Assembly (NCBI GenBank): GCA_030272585.1
Contig: BSYQ01000011.1
Location: 186,001 to 250,000, forward strand
DNA: 64,000 nucleotides
From: Bryopsis sp. KO-2023
Taxonomy: Eukaryota; Chlorophyta; Ulvophyceae; Bryopsidales; Bryopsidaceae
Reading direction: 5' to 3'
The position numbers were made by a program, and so were the translations under genes. The notes under the pieces were generated by a model. That model was not told the origin of the DNA and did not search any database. It saw only the letters and a program-made list of their open reading frames with translations. Below, in pieces: positions 1 through 11,710 of this stretch. Positions within the stretch are counted from its first letter, which is position 1. Every line of letters starts with the position of its first letter.

Positions 1-1610
1 ACAGCAGTGGTGGCAGACATGAGCCCCACAGTGTTGATGGCAACCAGATCCAACTCCTGCAAAAGAAAATTTTCCACGATTGCTTTTTTAGGATGGTTTC
101 TTCCCCCTCAGGGGTTGCCTTCATACCATGCACTTCAATTGAGGTCATTTTATTATGGCTAATTTGGGCAAGCTCGGTTGTGAACATCTATCTCGATGGG
201 GTTATATTTCTGTGTTGCTCTGACCTTGGAGAAGTTATCTCCACGCATCTTGGCTTCGTAGGCCAGACTCGTTCCCATTGCCAAGCATTGTTCAAGAATC
301 ATTTTTTGGCAAAAAGCAGGGTCCGCCATCAGACGACCGACAAGGGCACGGGAGAGCTATCAAAAGGACACACCCACAGATTCAACTTCCATCTCCTTCT
401 TTGAATTACCCCTGACCAAGTCTCAGCTGTGCCAAAACCCATAGGTTTCACATTGTTGCAGACGACGGTTCTCATATTTCAAAAAAAAACTATTATTCAA
501 AAATAGCTCAAAACTCACCTGAGGAGACATCTTTCTGGACATCATTCTGGTTACATTTGGCCTGACGTCCATGGAGCAAAATCGGACCAACTGTGCAGAG
601 CTGAAAAGCCCCATCTCAACCGCCCTTCTCAAAATCCTTGGAAGATCATTCACAGTCCTGACATTCCCCCCAAAACCAACCCATCAGCACATGATAAAAC
701 AAAAACCCATCAGCGGTAGATACAACTGTAGATCTCCTACCTGTACCACTCGGACAAGACGGCCGAAATGGAGAGCTTGTCGTAGAGCTGGGGCATGACT
801 TTCCTGAAGAAACCATCGCCATCCCCCTCTCCCTCGCCCTCTCCGTCTCCGAATGAGTAATCATCGTCGTCCCCTCCATCTCCTTCACCACCACCTCCAT
901 TGGAAATGGACTTACCATTGTCGCCACCACCACCGGCATCGTCAGTGTGTGGAGTAACATTAGTCACCTTTGATTGAAAAAGGAGCAGAAAACCGTTGAA
1001 AAAAAACATTTGTAGGAGGAAGGCTGGGCGATACGATTGATCCGTTTGGGGTCGTTCCTTTCCGAGGGAATGAGTGGTTTTCAAAAAGGAGGGATAGTGT
1101 GAGTTACCTCTTGTTTCAGGCTGAGTTTTGACCTAGACAGCGTAGCAGCACCACCAGACGACCCCAAGCCTTTTCCAGCCATAGACGTCGTAGGGACGGA
1201 GAGATTGCCAGGCAACATCTGATCGGAGTGCTCCGACATCTCCTGTGAAATCACCAGGTCAACCGAAAAAGAGTGAGTCCACAATAACCATATCAAACAA
1301 TCCCCATGGAATTCGTGGAGTGTATTGGGAAAGCTTCTGGTGAGTTTTTGTTCGAAACAGATGGCTATTTGTGAAGGAAACCCACCTCCCCTGGGTGGAA
1401 CACCCCAGCCGAAGCCACGGTGGTCTGTCGTCTGGTGTAGGAGCTGAGGACAGTCCTTTTGCTGCCGAACTGGGCGACAGGGTTTCGGTGCTGAGCTCGC
1501 ACCACCAACAGCCGCGAACCATCGGTTGCCTGGCCGCAGCGGTGGCTGGAACGAATCTCCATTGCCGTCGAGCAAGATGCACCCCCAAGGTTAAATCGCG
1601 CAGAACGCAT
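1..1610 (-). CDS. RETICULATA-related (DUF3411) plastid protein, 3' end off the window
   Basis: This is a multi-exon host gene read leftwards. Phase-consistent GT-AG exons lie at 1242-1108, 967-741, 657-519, 356-225 and 56-1 (continuing beyond the edge). A tentative first exon at 1610-1386 starts at ATG and ends in phase 0. The second exon carries a Gly/Asp/Glu-rich linker. The spliced product then contains LPRILRRAVEMGLFSSAQL, GRLMADPAFCQKM and a hydrophobic start VAINTVGLMSATT. These resemble, from memory, the RETICULATA/RETICULATA-RELATED family of chloroplast envelope proteins. That family affects leaf and plastid development; its biochemical activity is not settled. The N-terminus would carry plastid-targeting sequence, but I see no clear signal peptide, so the first exon is uncertain. 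Introns are 51-162 bp. The family call rests on motif memory, not a search. Confidence 0.58.
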
Positions 1611-3604
1611 GGTTTTTATCGCTTAAGACTGCGTCAGACAAAAAAAACAAACGAGGAGTTAGACTGGAGCAATGGCGAGGTTGGAAAAAGGAACCGAACT
1701 CTCGACAGCGCGTCGCTCACTGAGCTGAAACCCCCACCCCTCCCTAGCGGCACAAAAACACAAAAAAACCTACAAGGCCAATCGCGTCTTAACTGGCGAG
1801 TATGCAAACCGGCCAATGGGAACACACGAAACCCTTGGCGACGAGTTTTGGGGCTTTTTTGTACGGCACTGCAACACAGGGACAAGTGCGTTGAAACAGA
1901 AAGAAAGACATTCCCGTGTCAGCAGGCTCGTCGCTGGTACAACGTCCCGCGTAATGGTCAGTAGACTTTTCCGGCCATCGGGAATCGGTGTCGCAGGGAA
2001 GTACAGGCGTGATATTCGCGACACGAGAGCGAAGGTTTTTAGCTATGCGATGGGGTGGAAAGCGAAGGTGCTCCGACAAGGCTCCACTGTCCGACTCATG
2101 CATGGCGTGAAGGTATGCAGTTGCAGGATGCCCTTCAATGCTCACAAAATACAGACGAGCGATCGAGTGCGGAAAGCACCAGCTTGGTACCGACAGGATT
2201 GCGAGCGCGACAGCAAAACCGTTTTCGAATGTGGCAACAAACGTCAATCAAGCCCCAGCAACACAACTCCCGCGCTACTTTTGAAATTATCCGTCCGCGA
2301 CACCAGGAGTTGTCGCGCACTGACGCGGATTCCGAGTTCTAAAAACGCGAAAAGATGAAACCCTTCAACTGAGCTCACCTGAAAACAACAAGCAAAAGTT
2401 TTTCTTCTTGTGGCGACTCGACGAAACAAGCGCGAAGCGGAATTTCTCTCGTCCGAAGAAAGAGAATCTCTAACTTCTTTTCGAGGGAAAAAACGAAAGC
2501 CACGGGTTTCGATAGAGAGAATGGCTCTTCTCGAAGACTCGCGGCAAGAGGGTGGAATAGAGCAATTTGCCGGGGATAAGCGATCCAGGAATCGTGCGGC
2601 CGTCAGCAAATCTCATCCCCAGCGTACGACATTTCTCACCGATCAAATGCTGCGTCACGAACAGCTGGAGTAGGTCTGTCTGGTGGTTTGCTTGCCAGGC
2701 CATTGCCAGGAGCCAATGTGCGTGAGCTTGGGAGAGTTGTTCAGACGGTTAATACCTGCGTGGTTGTGCTGTATTGGTTTTTCACCAGCCTATTTTTCTA
2801 CCTACTCTTTTGCACTAATGCTCTATCATTGTGCAGAACATTATTTCGATACCAATCAGCACTGCCGATTTGCCTGTCAGTGTCTTTTCCAGTGTGTTTG
2901 CGGGAGTACAAACTGTTGCTTATTTCCAGTCGAATTTTGTTTAATTTTGTTTCCAACATATCTCCAGAGGAAAACACATTTCCTGCTCCAACGCTCAACA
3001 AACCCTGCTGACATCCCTCTCCATAATGTTGGCTGAAACTACAAAAACGAAACGAGAGTCGACAAATTTTCATTGATGGATAGTCATGCGTAGAAGACTG
3101 GGATTTAGAAAAAGAGTAGGAAAAGAGACAGACAGGCAACAATTATTCCTTGTGTCATACTGGGCACTCCCTGCTCAACAACACTCCCCAGGAAACACCG
3201 AGGCATTGCGAAACATTCGTTACAGTAAATGTCACCTCTCAGAGTTTCCCACCGCTGGAGTAGAAACCCCAACCAATCCACACAGACCGGTCCGCATTTT
3301 CCCCCCACTAATTACATATTTGTTACAAGTAAAAGGCACATCAAAAAGAAAAAAAAAGGAACCAAGAAAGACATTCGCCTTTTAAACACTCACTTTCCAC
3401 CTTCTCCACGGCTCGTTCAGAAAGAAAAAGCCGAGAAGACGGGGGGAACAGCGAGAACAGAAAGATCGAAAAGAGTCAAAACTCTCCCATACTACATATA
3501 TTTTGTGCTGATAGCATTCGTTGTCGACCTAGCGTCGGTGGGGCCAAAATTTTTTCGTCAATAATTGGTAAGCCATGGAAACTCCACCACCACACAGTTC
3601 GTAT
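1611..3604. other. No gene recognised
   Basis: Several open frames of 60-180 codons occur on both strands, but none shows a recognisable domain or a consistent exon chain. The stretch may hold the promoter and 5' exons of the RETICULATA-like gene. A purine-rich, splice-like motif lies near 2376-2395. A/T-rich tracts increase after 2750. Confidence 0.4.
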
Positions 3605-4285
3605 CTATCTGTGGCCTTCCAGAGAAGACAAGCGGATTGTGAATTTCCTCTCGCCCGTCAGCTCATCCCCTGCCCAGTTCAAAAAAAAGAAGTAAAACAA
3701 TGACATAAATTCATCAACTCCAGTGGGATGATTTCTGACGTTCTGGAATGGAGTGGCGGTTGCAGTCAAGAAAAAGCCCCCAGCAACACAATGGTTGGAC
3801 AGAAATTTATGCCAGATTGTAAGGGAAAAGGCACCTTGTGCTGCACCGCCCGATGAACAGTGAATCTGAAAAAATTCTTCAGAAAAACTGGGGGGAAAGT
3901 TGTCGATATAGATCCACTCCACATGAATATAAGACTGGATATTCTATTCTTAGAAAAAGGTCAACAGCAAAAAAAAACACAAAAGAAATACCCACTTCTC
4001 CAAGACTACAAGACTTCTAATGCCTATTTCTTGAATAATAGTATATTGTCTTGCGTGATGCTGGACGTACCCACGATTTTACGCTTTGCACCTTCAAGAG
4101 GCGACTGCCCTGTCTCCCAAGAGTAACAGAAACCGAAGGCGAAAGATGCAGGAAAGGCCACCCTCACCACGTACCAGTGGTGGTCCAACAAAAACTGAGA
4201 AAATCTGCTCCAGAGCATCTTTCCAAAAAGTTCGTGTGTGAAACAGCACGCTGGATAAGAGCAACTGGCCACGGAGATCACCCGC
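3605..4285 (-). CDS. Unrecognised host gene, 3' exons
   Basis: Exon-like segments read leftwards. The first, 4285-4168, is bounded by an acceptor after a pyrimidine tract and a GTGAGG donor; its product includes GQLLLSSVLFHTRTFW. A segment at 3865-3719 (49 codons, phase 0) follows a strong TTTTTTCAG acceptor. The last, 3661-3605, ends in a stop and gives LTGERKFTIRLSSLEGHR. The last two join in phase with a 57-bp intron. Further short exons probably lie between 4168 and 3865 and upstream towards 5000, where there is a clear GTGAGT donor near 4996. I do not recognise the protein. The exon chain is inferred from splice signals and open frame only. Confidence 0.33.
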
Positions 4286-5557
4286 CTCAGGAAAAGAAAA
4301 AAGACCTGGGTGCAGGGCTTGGGGGCTCACTTCCTTTCCTCGTCCGGCCAGCTGGGCGTCGTGTCAGAGACACGCTGGTTTCTGTCACCTACAGCGCAAG
4401 GTACGAATCATACTGAGCTCCATGCAAGAAAGCCTCTCCCCACTTGTGGAATTTGTTTTGTCAGCAAGAAAAAGATGGAACCTTGTTCCTTTGGCTTCTT
4501 GGCGACCCCGCTGCAAACAAAACCCCACATTGTGTAGTCACCGAGCAACCCATTGAACCGTGCAAAATGGTTGAATCGTCTGGTGGTCTGACAAAACTGC
4601 AAGTGGTATGTGATTATTCTGTGCTTCGGCCTTTTTTTTTGAGACGAAGTCCAGACAAGCTGCAACACAATGCAAAACTCCAAAGCATCTGTCCAATGAT
4701 GAAATCATGTTCTGTGAACGATTGGCTTTCTTTCTTGGGTAGAATGTCTTGATTTTTCGAAACACACACGAAGAGTGTGGTTTGATGTTACAAATCATCC
4801 CCTGCAAGTTCAAGCATCCCCGCAGATATTCTTCCACTAAAAAACACCCAGCAGCTTGAACCCAAATCGCAGTTTCCAGCAATGGCAAAAAAAAAGGATC
4901 AGAAAGTATCCTTAATAAACACCCTTTATCCCTTCTGGTCAAAAAAAAAAAAAAAAAAAGATAAAGATAAAATAAAAATGCACAATCGGAACTCACATGT
5001 GAAACAAAAGTCATCATGGGCTCCTACTCAACACCCCTGGCATTAGATAGTAGCATTGCGAATGTGCAGTTTTTCTCCATGGAGAAGAACAAATAAAAAA
5101 TAAAGAATGGTCTTTGCAGCTAACCCCCCCTTGAGTTTGCTTTAAAAAAAAAAAAAACATCGGAAAAACGCACACAGGCACATTTATGCAGAAAGTTGCC
5201 ATATGGTAATCCAAAATAGAAAATGGTAAATCCTTTTTCTCGTTGAACTCCCATTTGGTCATAATTGATAAATCGAGAGAGTCATTTTCAAGACTTCTCA
5301 AAGGGAGAAGCTTCTGAATAACTGAAAAAAAATCTCAGTCAAAAATCCACAGGACAGTTGCTGTCGATTTGAAAAGAGATTTGCTTTTCAACTCGTTTTT
5401 TTTTTCTTTTTTTTTTTTGGGGGGGGGGATTGATGATTGTAACAGGTAGCAGCTTTCTGACTGACTCTGCAATCAATCAAAGGGGTACCATCAAATTGTC
5501 AAGATTGCTTGTTTCAAAGTTTCACTAAACAGTACGTATTTCTCAGTTCAAATTGGG
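4286..5557. other. Mostly non-coding, A/T-rich; possible 5' exons
   Basis: Contains homopolymer runs (for example A tracts near 4945 and 5145, and a T tract followed by G near 5400-5430). Isolated minus-strand splice-like signals may belong to the gene at 3605-4285. No domain was recognised. Confidence 0.35.
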
Positions 5558-6538
5558 TCATTCATTCATTTGGGTCGTTTTCTGATTTGTTTTATATTTA
5601 GCTTCTGTGTGGAGGACCTCCACATCCATGTCGCTGTCGTGCACGTCCAGTTGCTCTCCGCTGCAATGAAATTCCACGCCCCCCTTCGCCGCCACTTTGA
5701 GTAGATATTGGCTCGCTCGATATTTCTTGTTCAGGATGAAATATTCCAATAATTTCGTCACTCGGTTGTAGCCGGAGTCGGTTTTATCGCTGGGGTTTAA
5801 ATGGACGTATGCCAGATTCATGACCTGTAAACGAACGATCAAATCAATTTTTGAAACACACATGAGTAAGATTAGCACTGTCCTTCGCGGTTCGTTTTGA
5901 TTCACAATACCGAATGGTGGAAGTATCTCGACCATGCAACGCACGACAGCTCTGGGTCGACGAATCCAGGTCCACGTTGATGTTGCAACAGAAGCTTTGT
6001 TCGCAGAAAGAGATCCATCAACTGAGAGTGGGTGCATTGAAAATCCTCAGCTGCGTCGACATGGAAAAGTGAAAACAGCAGCAATCAAGCTGCATACCTC
6101 ATCCGTAACGGTCGCTGGAAGAACCAGCAGGCAAACCCCAGGGCTCAGCCCCGCACCATCTTTAGTTTCGACGCATAAGTCTACAGGTCCGACGACACCA
6201 CCAGAGACCGAGATCCTGGCGAAAACGACGGCATGGCTGCTTCAATTCCAGGATTGCGATTTCTATCGCAGACGGAGGGAAAACTGGACAGACTCGCTGA
6301 ACATCACCTCTCGCTCTCGTGTGGCGTGTCCTTTCCACTTACCCAAAATCACCCCTCGACGAGGCCATGCGCGCACTCCCAATAATGATTTCTCCGGCGT
6401 CGTTCCATTGGCGCGCAACGATCTCGTGTGTTTTGCATTGGTCGGCGGCGTTTTTATTTTCCACTGTGACGACAACGACATCCGCGAATTCCTCCGAAAT
6501 CACTGGGGGGCTCACCATTAAAATATACACTGGACTTT
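5558..6538 (-). CDS. Unrecognised four-exon host protein (C-terminal part)
   Basis: Four exons read leftwards join without phase conflict: 6538-6343, 6236-6098, 6045-5911 and 5824-5558, ending in TGA. Introns are 106, 52 and 86 bp with GT and AG ends. The spliced part is about 240 residues. An N-terminal beta-rich stretch includes EFADVVVVTVENKNAADQ and ends near CLLVLPATVTDE. A helical stretch follows, including MDLFLRTKLLLQHQRG and RVTKLLEYFILNKKYRASQY. The tail is acidic, then polar. Two acceptors sit just after a tandem AG (CAG then CTGAG), which could allow alternative acceptor use. I do not recognise the family. The 5' end is not resolved; a coding-looking frame at 6787-6600 could be an upstream exon. 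Confidence 0.5.
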
Positions 6539-8338
6539 CTGCGACCGAAACACCGACCGCTTATCATTTGAATCATTACACGCAGCGCAAGCAAGATCGC
6601 AGGGTGTGGAGGGAAGCAGTTGCGTGGTGCGGCTTGATATCCGTTTTGAATGTTGACATTTCCGTTTCAGATCGGGAGAGGTTTTCTGGAAGAGTTCTGG
6701 GCCTTTTTTCAACCTTCTACCTCTCGTTTCTTCATCCATTTCCCGTTCGTTTAACAAGTTCGTTCTTTCTGCAGGGGGAGCCGTCACTCATCCTCAACAC
6801 TATGGTTTCAACAAGATAGCAATCAAACGTTCCGAAGCGGGGGCGGGGGGTGGACAGCGTTTGATTCTGGAAGCGTGGCTTTCGAAAAACGTCGCAAAAA
6901 AAAGCACTTGCTTGAGAAAAAAACGCTGAACGTTATGACCTGCAGTAGCCAATCTCCCCCACGCAAAAAGACGCTGGCGGCCTCTGGAGATCGGCTTTTT
7001 TGGGGACGAACACTGAGAACAGCCATACTAAATCCTCAGGGCTGGAAAGTGTGAAGTGAATCGTCGGTCGGACGATTCTGAGGGGTCGGACACGTTTTTT
7101 TTCCAGGTTCAGACCCAGGTTCTTCAATCAATCAATAATTGCAACCCACAGCAAACGAGAGCCATCAGACGCCCTTGATGGTGGAATATATCCAACAACT
7201 GTTCTGTGAAGTTCGCCTTGTCTGCTGAGCCGTGGAGTCGATGGTCGATGGAGATGCTAGCCGGGGGGGGCTAGCAGCCTGGGTGCGGCTATGCCCCCGA
7301 GTTTGCACACGTCTATGTACTACATAGTCTTAGTAAGACTGTTGGCCTCTTACAAGCCTTGAAACGGATAGTCTTCGTACAGCGACAGCCCCTTAAGTCC
7401 TATTCCAGTTTCTGGCACGACTAATATAATCAGTCGATCCTCATTAAAAAAAAAAACAACAAAAAACAAGTTTTTTAGTAATGTAAACCTAAAGACCGAA
7501 TGAAGCCATATCTCGCCACACTAAAGCCGACTGGTGCAACCCGACTGAGGAGATGCTTAGGAGCAGCTCAGGTTTTTCTTCTTCTTTTTCTTGTTGAAAT
7601 CATGGAAGACATACCCTCATTGAATTGTCATGTATGGATATTTCGAAGCAAATTTAAGGAATCCTAAAGATAATACAAATCTTAATTGCTTGTGTAGGAA
7701 TAGTTTCGTATGAAACTATTTCTCATAAGAATCAGTCGTTATACAATGTACATGTCACTCAAGGGGGAAATAGTTTTTTGGAATATTTTATTCCTATTAC
7801 TTTATCATTGCTCAAAGATGGAGATTTGTATCATTTCATAATAAGGGATGCGTGGCACTTTCACTTCCAACCCTAATTGGGTAGTCAAATCGATCATAAG
7901 CTACAAGTTCCTCTACTGTGCCGAGCATTTGTTCCCGTTGAGGAATCCATTGAAAATGTTTCCCACAACACAACGAAAGATATATATATATATGATATAT
8001 ATTTCATCAAGTCTGAACGAACGACATTTTCTTACATCGAAGAAATTGGTTCAATCAATTAAGACAAAATTTAGAGTATCAAAACAAAATAATAAGCAAA
8101 AATGAAGTCGAAATCAAATATTCTCCATTCGAAGTTGGAAGGCAAGACGGGGCTGACGCTTGCCTCAGTATTTCCACCTCCTCCTCACCACCTGCCAGAG
8201 GAAAACCACCAAACAGAACAAACTCTCAGTCAGAAGTTACTCCCACTTGACTTCCACATCAAAAATTCCCCATTTCCTATTCAACCCTTTATTCAACCAA
8301 CAGTGGTTACGGCTGCTGCTTACGAAGCCCACCTACTT
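6539..8338. other. No gene recognised; hairpin cluster inside
   Basis: Mixed sequence up to 7130, then A/T-rich DNA with poly-A at 7446-7470 and a TA run near 7980-8000. A cluster of three short hairpins lies at 7255-7340 and is listed separately. The open frame at 8102-8680 on the plus strand is antisense to the lectin gene and is not credible. Confidence 0.4.
7255..7340. repeat. Three closely spaced short hairpins
   Basis: TGCTAGCC/GGCTAGCA (7255-7276) encloses a run of G. It is followed by CTATGTA/TACATAG (7313-7327) and then AGTCTT/AAGACT (7326-7340), which overlaps the second by two bases. Each is a perfect inverted repeat. The surrounding 7240-7440 has no long open frame. It could be part of a degenerate LTR or a structured RNA; neither is shown. 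Confidence 0.4.
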
Positions 8339-9284
8339 TCAGATGAGCATTCTGTAGGTCTGGGCGGAGGCAGCGACCTTGGCGTAGACCTGGACCTCGC
8401 AGAGAGTCAAGTACTCCGTGTCCCAGATCTTGATGCTCACGTAACGACCAACCATAGGGCACGAGTAACTCCTGGTCTCACCCCGACCCATCTTCAGTCC
8501 TCTGGCGCACCACTCATTCCGGTTGGAGCCGTTCGCGCTACCGATATTGATCTCGAAGTTGTGGAGGCGTTCCGAGCAGCAGTCGCCACGGTTGGTGATG
8601 ACGACTTTCGTGATCTGGTAGGTGGCGCCCAGGTCGACTTGCCACCACGGGTTCTTCTGCTTCTTCGTGTGAGTGCATGATGCCGAGGAGTAGCTCGAAT
8701 CCGTATTGCCATCCACTGCCCGCTGTGGCCTACCCGAGAAGTCGATCGAAGACTGCCGGACCGACTTGCCCTGGCTCACCAACTTCTCGACTGCTACGGA
8801 AGGGGAGCATACTCCACCGTTCTGGAGAGCATACTCTTCGCCACCACAGCAACCCACCACATTCTTGTGATACCCGCTGTAGGCTGCATCGCCGTTGTAG
8901 CCTGCCGCGCGGTTCTTTTTCAAACAGCCACTGAAACCAGATCCATTTGGACCGAAAGAGAACCCATCGCAACCCTTGTTTGCCAGACACTCTGCCTTTG
9001 CTTGCTCCAAGCTTCCCCACTGGGTGCACTTGATATTGCCAAGCTTTCCATTGGAGGCTTCAAGGTAGCCCTTTGGGATCTTGAAGAAGTCGCACGTTGG
9101 CAGGTCAGCCGCACCTGGAAGGCACCGTATTCACACGAAACTATGGGTTCCAAAAAACGACGCTCGCATATCAAGCGAACGGTCTAACCACTCTATCGAA
9201 AAAAAATCCTGCCGCAGCCCCGCCATTGCTCTCACCAGTACAGATGGCGAGCGCAGCCAAAATGCAGATGACGGTAGGAGTCAT
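8339..9284 (-). CDS. Secreted F-type lectin (fucolectin) with N-terminal PAN-like region
   Basis: Complete two-exon gene. Exon 1 (9284-9236) encodes a signal peptide, MTPTVICILAALAICTG. A 121-bp intron with GTGAGA donor and CCAG acceptor leads to exon 2 (9114-8339), for a product of about 274 residues. After cleavage comes a Cys-rich PAN/apple-like region (roughly residues 22-105). The C-terminal F-type lectin domain (roughly 125-262) shows the fucose-binding signature HX(26)RXDX(4)R exactly. The His is in SCTHT, then 26 residues, then RGD, then CCSE, then R, with the usual adjacent Cys pair. The domain ends with EYLTLCEVQVY, typical of the family. F-type lectins bind L-fucose in a calcium-stabilised beta-sandwich. 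The protein should be exported and may bind algal, bacterial or own-wall glycans. This start is chosen because it gives the signal peptide in phase. Confidence 0.85.
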
Positions 9285-9359
9285 TGTGGAAATCGACGTG
9301 GATGGAATGCTCAGTACAGAAGGTGCAGGGATGGATGATTAGTTGTGCACGGAGCGTCT

Positions 9360-9367
9360 TATTTATA
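9360..9367 (-). promoter_or_regulatory. TATA box of the lectin gene
   Basis: TATAAATA on the minus strand, about 76 bp upstream of the lectin ATG at 9284. The spacing leaves room for a start site and a short 5' leader. Confidence 0.5.
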
Positions 9368-10696
9368 CCTACAAAGTGCAGTCAGAATCTCCCGTCCCGC
9401 ATCAATTCGTTTGTGCAACCGACCGACATACCACCACTTTTTAACAGCTCGCCTTTGTCACCAGCCCTGCTGGATTCTATTCGTGAGCGTTACTATTTTG
9501 GTTCTCAATGTGCATTGGATGGGAGTGTGCAATGGTGTTTTCTTTTCCTTTCTGTGAAACTTTTGAGTTAGGTTGGGGGTGATGGCCTCCTTGCGCAAAA
9601 CTATTTTTCAGGTGGCGGTGTTGGTGTGTGTATATCCGTTTTAAACACAAATCGAAGGTATATTCATAAGCAAAACAATCCGTGGCCACAGCTAGGTGCC
9701 TAAGTTCTGAATGAATCCATCTAAAGTAGCATCCGAAAATGTCAGTGCGATGAGAAACTCCAATGTTACAAAACCCTTGTTGGAACTTTCAATGGACTTC
9801 AGAACACACACATGCACCCCCCCTCACTCAACTGCATTGTACTACAACGAATAGACGACCCCTTTCAAAGTTTGAAAATTCAAACCCCTGGATTTCACTG
9901 ATTTTCCGTTCGGAATGAACCACTTTCAAGAAACCACCCAAACAGGCAGTACAAAAAGAGACTGAGATTTCCCTACACCAACTCAGGTGGTGGGGAAAAA
10001 CAATATGGGCAGAACACACACTGAATGAAACACAAAGGTTGCCCGAAAGTAACTTACAAGCTAGATTGTTCACCCTTCACCATCCACATGAACATTCCCA
10101 TACTGCCAACCTGTTCTGAAGAACTGCCTCATTCCAGTCTTACAAAACCGCTCAAATAAAACAGAAACTCTCCAAATTTCCTCCCACTCTCCAAAACCCC
10201 TCCTTCCCTATACCCCCCAAAAAAGCCCATTTTTCCACAACCAAATCGATTGTTTCCTTCCCTTCCTTTTTTTTCCCCAAACCAAGCATCAGAAGGTACC
10301 CGAAAGATGGGAGTACGCCTTCTAAAATTTCAAAACAATGTCGTCTTTTCTTTCAACCTTTTTTTTGGGGGGGGTCCTCTTCTTTTTTTCCCTCCTTACC
10401 TATTTCCCCAGAATTGTCGTTTTTTTCCTTACAATTTCTTTGACAATAATGGCACCTGAAACTCTACTCTAACCTTCACAAAACAAACGAAGGCCCCACA
10501 TAACACAGGGCTGCTGGAGGCCGTTAACCCCAAACTCACCACAGCACCCAGAGTCTTCCTTTCCTCCTCAATCCCCTCGGATTTTTGTGTCATTGCCTTC
10601 TCTCCAAACTGGGGGAAAAACCAACTGATCTTCTCAACAAGACCGCTTCCATTTACTATTTATAACTCTAACCCTTCTCTTTTCCCCATTCTTCTT
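9368..10696. other. Intergenic, nothing recognised
   Basis: Upstream of the lectin gene the sequence becomes A- and C-rich with short runs of C and T (10180-10440). No open frame with coding character was seen. Confidence 0.45.
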
Positions 10697-10963
10697 TGAG
10701 TTAGTTCTCTATTCGGTGCATTCTAGGTGGCTGCAGTGTATTAAAACAAGGTGAGTTTGTTCTCTATTCTGTTGTATATCAGAGGAGTTCAGAAAAGAAC
10801 TGGCAACTTTCAGTGGCGTTGGCGACCAATTGTCTTTGCCCACACTAACTCACCCTGTCCTAAGATACAGCAGCCACCTTGAATGTCTCGAATAGAGAAC
10901 AAACACACCCTGTTCTGAAACGCAGCAGTCACCTTGAATGTCCCCGAGTAGAGAACTCACGAG
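10697..10963. repeat. Foldback (inverted) repeat with about 70-bp units
   Basis: A unit containing GTTCTCTATTCG, then AAGGTGGCTGC-like sequence, then ACAAGGTGAGTTT stands in forward orientation at about 10703-10765, with the start of a second unit to 10780. Two units stand in reverse orientation at about 10848-10960. The outer edges (GAGTTAGTTCTCTATTC left, reverse complement GTGAGTTCTCTACTC right) match each other. This looks like a degenerate foldback or MITE-type element. No target duplication was identified and no coding capacity was seen. Confidence 0.5.
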
Positions 10964-11459
10964 TGCAATGTTGGGAAAAAAAACCTGTGCTGGAAAAGGT
11001 TGTGTGAGCCAGTTCAAGCGAAGGATCGAACCGCTGACGCTCGAACTCGAGCAAGCTGATGTGGCAGCTGTTCAACTCGACCAACCAACCCGATGACCGC
11101 TCAAGAGTGCGAATCGGCCATCAAGTACCGGAATCTGGCAGCTACTGAATCACGCCCATCCAATGACGCTTATGTCCCTGTGTCGACGACATGCATGTGT
11201 TACTGGCGCATCTGTTGACTTGACGACGAGTGCGTCAATCTCTTTGTGCGTCTTTGTGTTTGCGACAGAGTGTTTGTGTTTGGTCAGAGTGCGTTTGGCC
11301 GAATCGGGGAGTCCCATGGAGGGTGTTAGCAGGCTGCAATTTTGCCTGTCTTGGCAACGGGACGTCTTGAAGGTGGTTATATATGTCTGTCTGTCCGTCT
11401 CTGTGTGTGTAGATGTATGCCTGCAGTGTGCAACAGGATCACAACTTGTAAAAGTTGTT

Positions 11460-11710
11460 GTGTGGTTGAATATTGGGAATTTTTTATAATTTCTTTGTTA
11501 GTGTGATTGAAAAACAACATATCTCCAGAAATCGTTTTACACTTTTCTTCTAGTGTGGTAGAAAAACAACACACATCCAGGAATTTTTACACATGTTTTT
11601 TGGTGTGCTTCTAAAATAAATCTCCAGATTTGTAGTGTGGCTGAAAAACAACACATATCCAAGAATTTTTCCTAATTTATTTTAGTGTCCTTCAAAACAA
11701 TAAAAAATGG
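11460..11710. repeat. Degenerate tandem repeat, about 60-bp period
   Basis: The phrase 'GTGTGGTAGAAAAACAACA..ATCCAG.AATTTTTAC' recurs about four times with drift (near 11500, 11553, 11607 and 11637). The repeats lie downstream of a T/G-rich region. No gene was seen. Confidence 0.5.

Noticed and set aside
1789-2358. 150-180-codon frames on both strands
   Set aside because: Mutually overlapping, no domain, and no exon chain that agrees with the neighbouring gene.
8102-8680. 192-codon plus-strand frame
   Set aside because: Antisense to the lectin exon, which has signal peptide, signature and splice sites.
11020-11110. tRNA-like gene on the minus strand (GGTTCGATCC box, possible long variable arm)
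   Set aside because: Acceptor and T stems do not pair well and the anticodon arm is not convincing; at most a degenerate tRNA-derived repeat.
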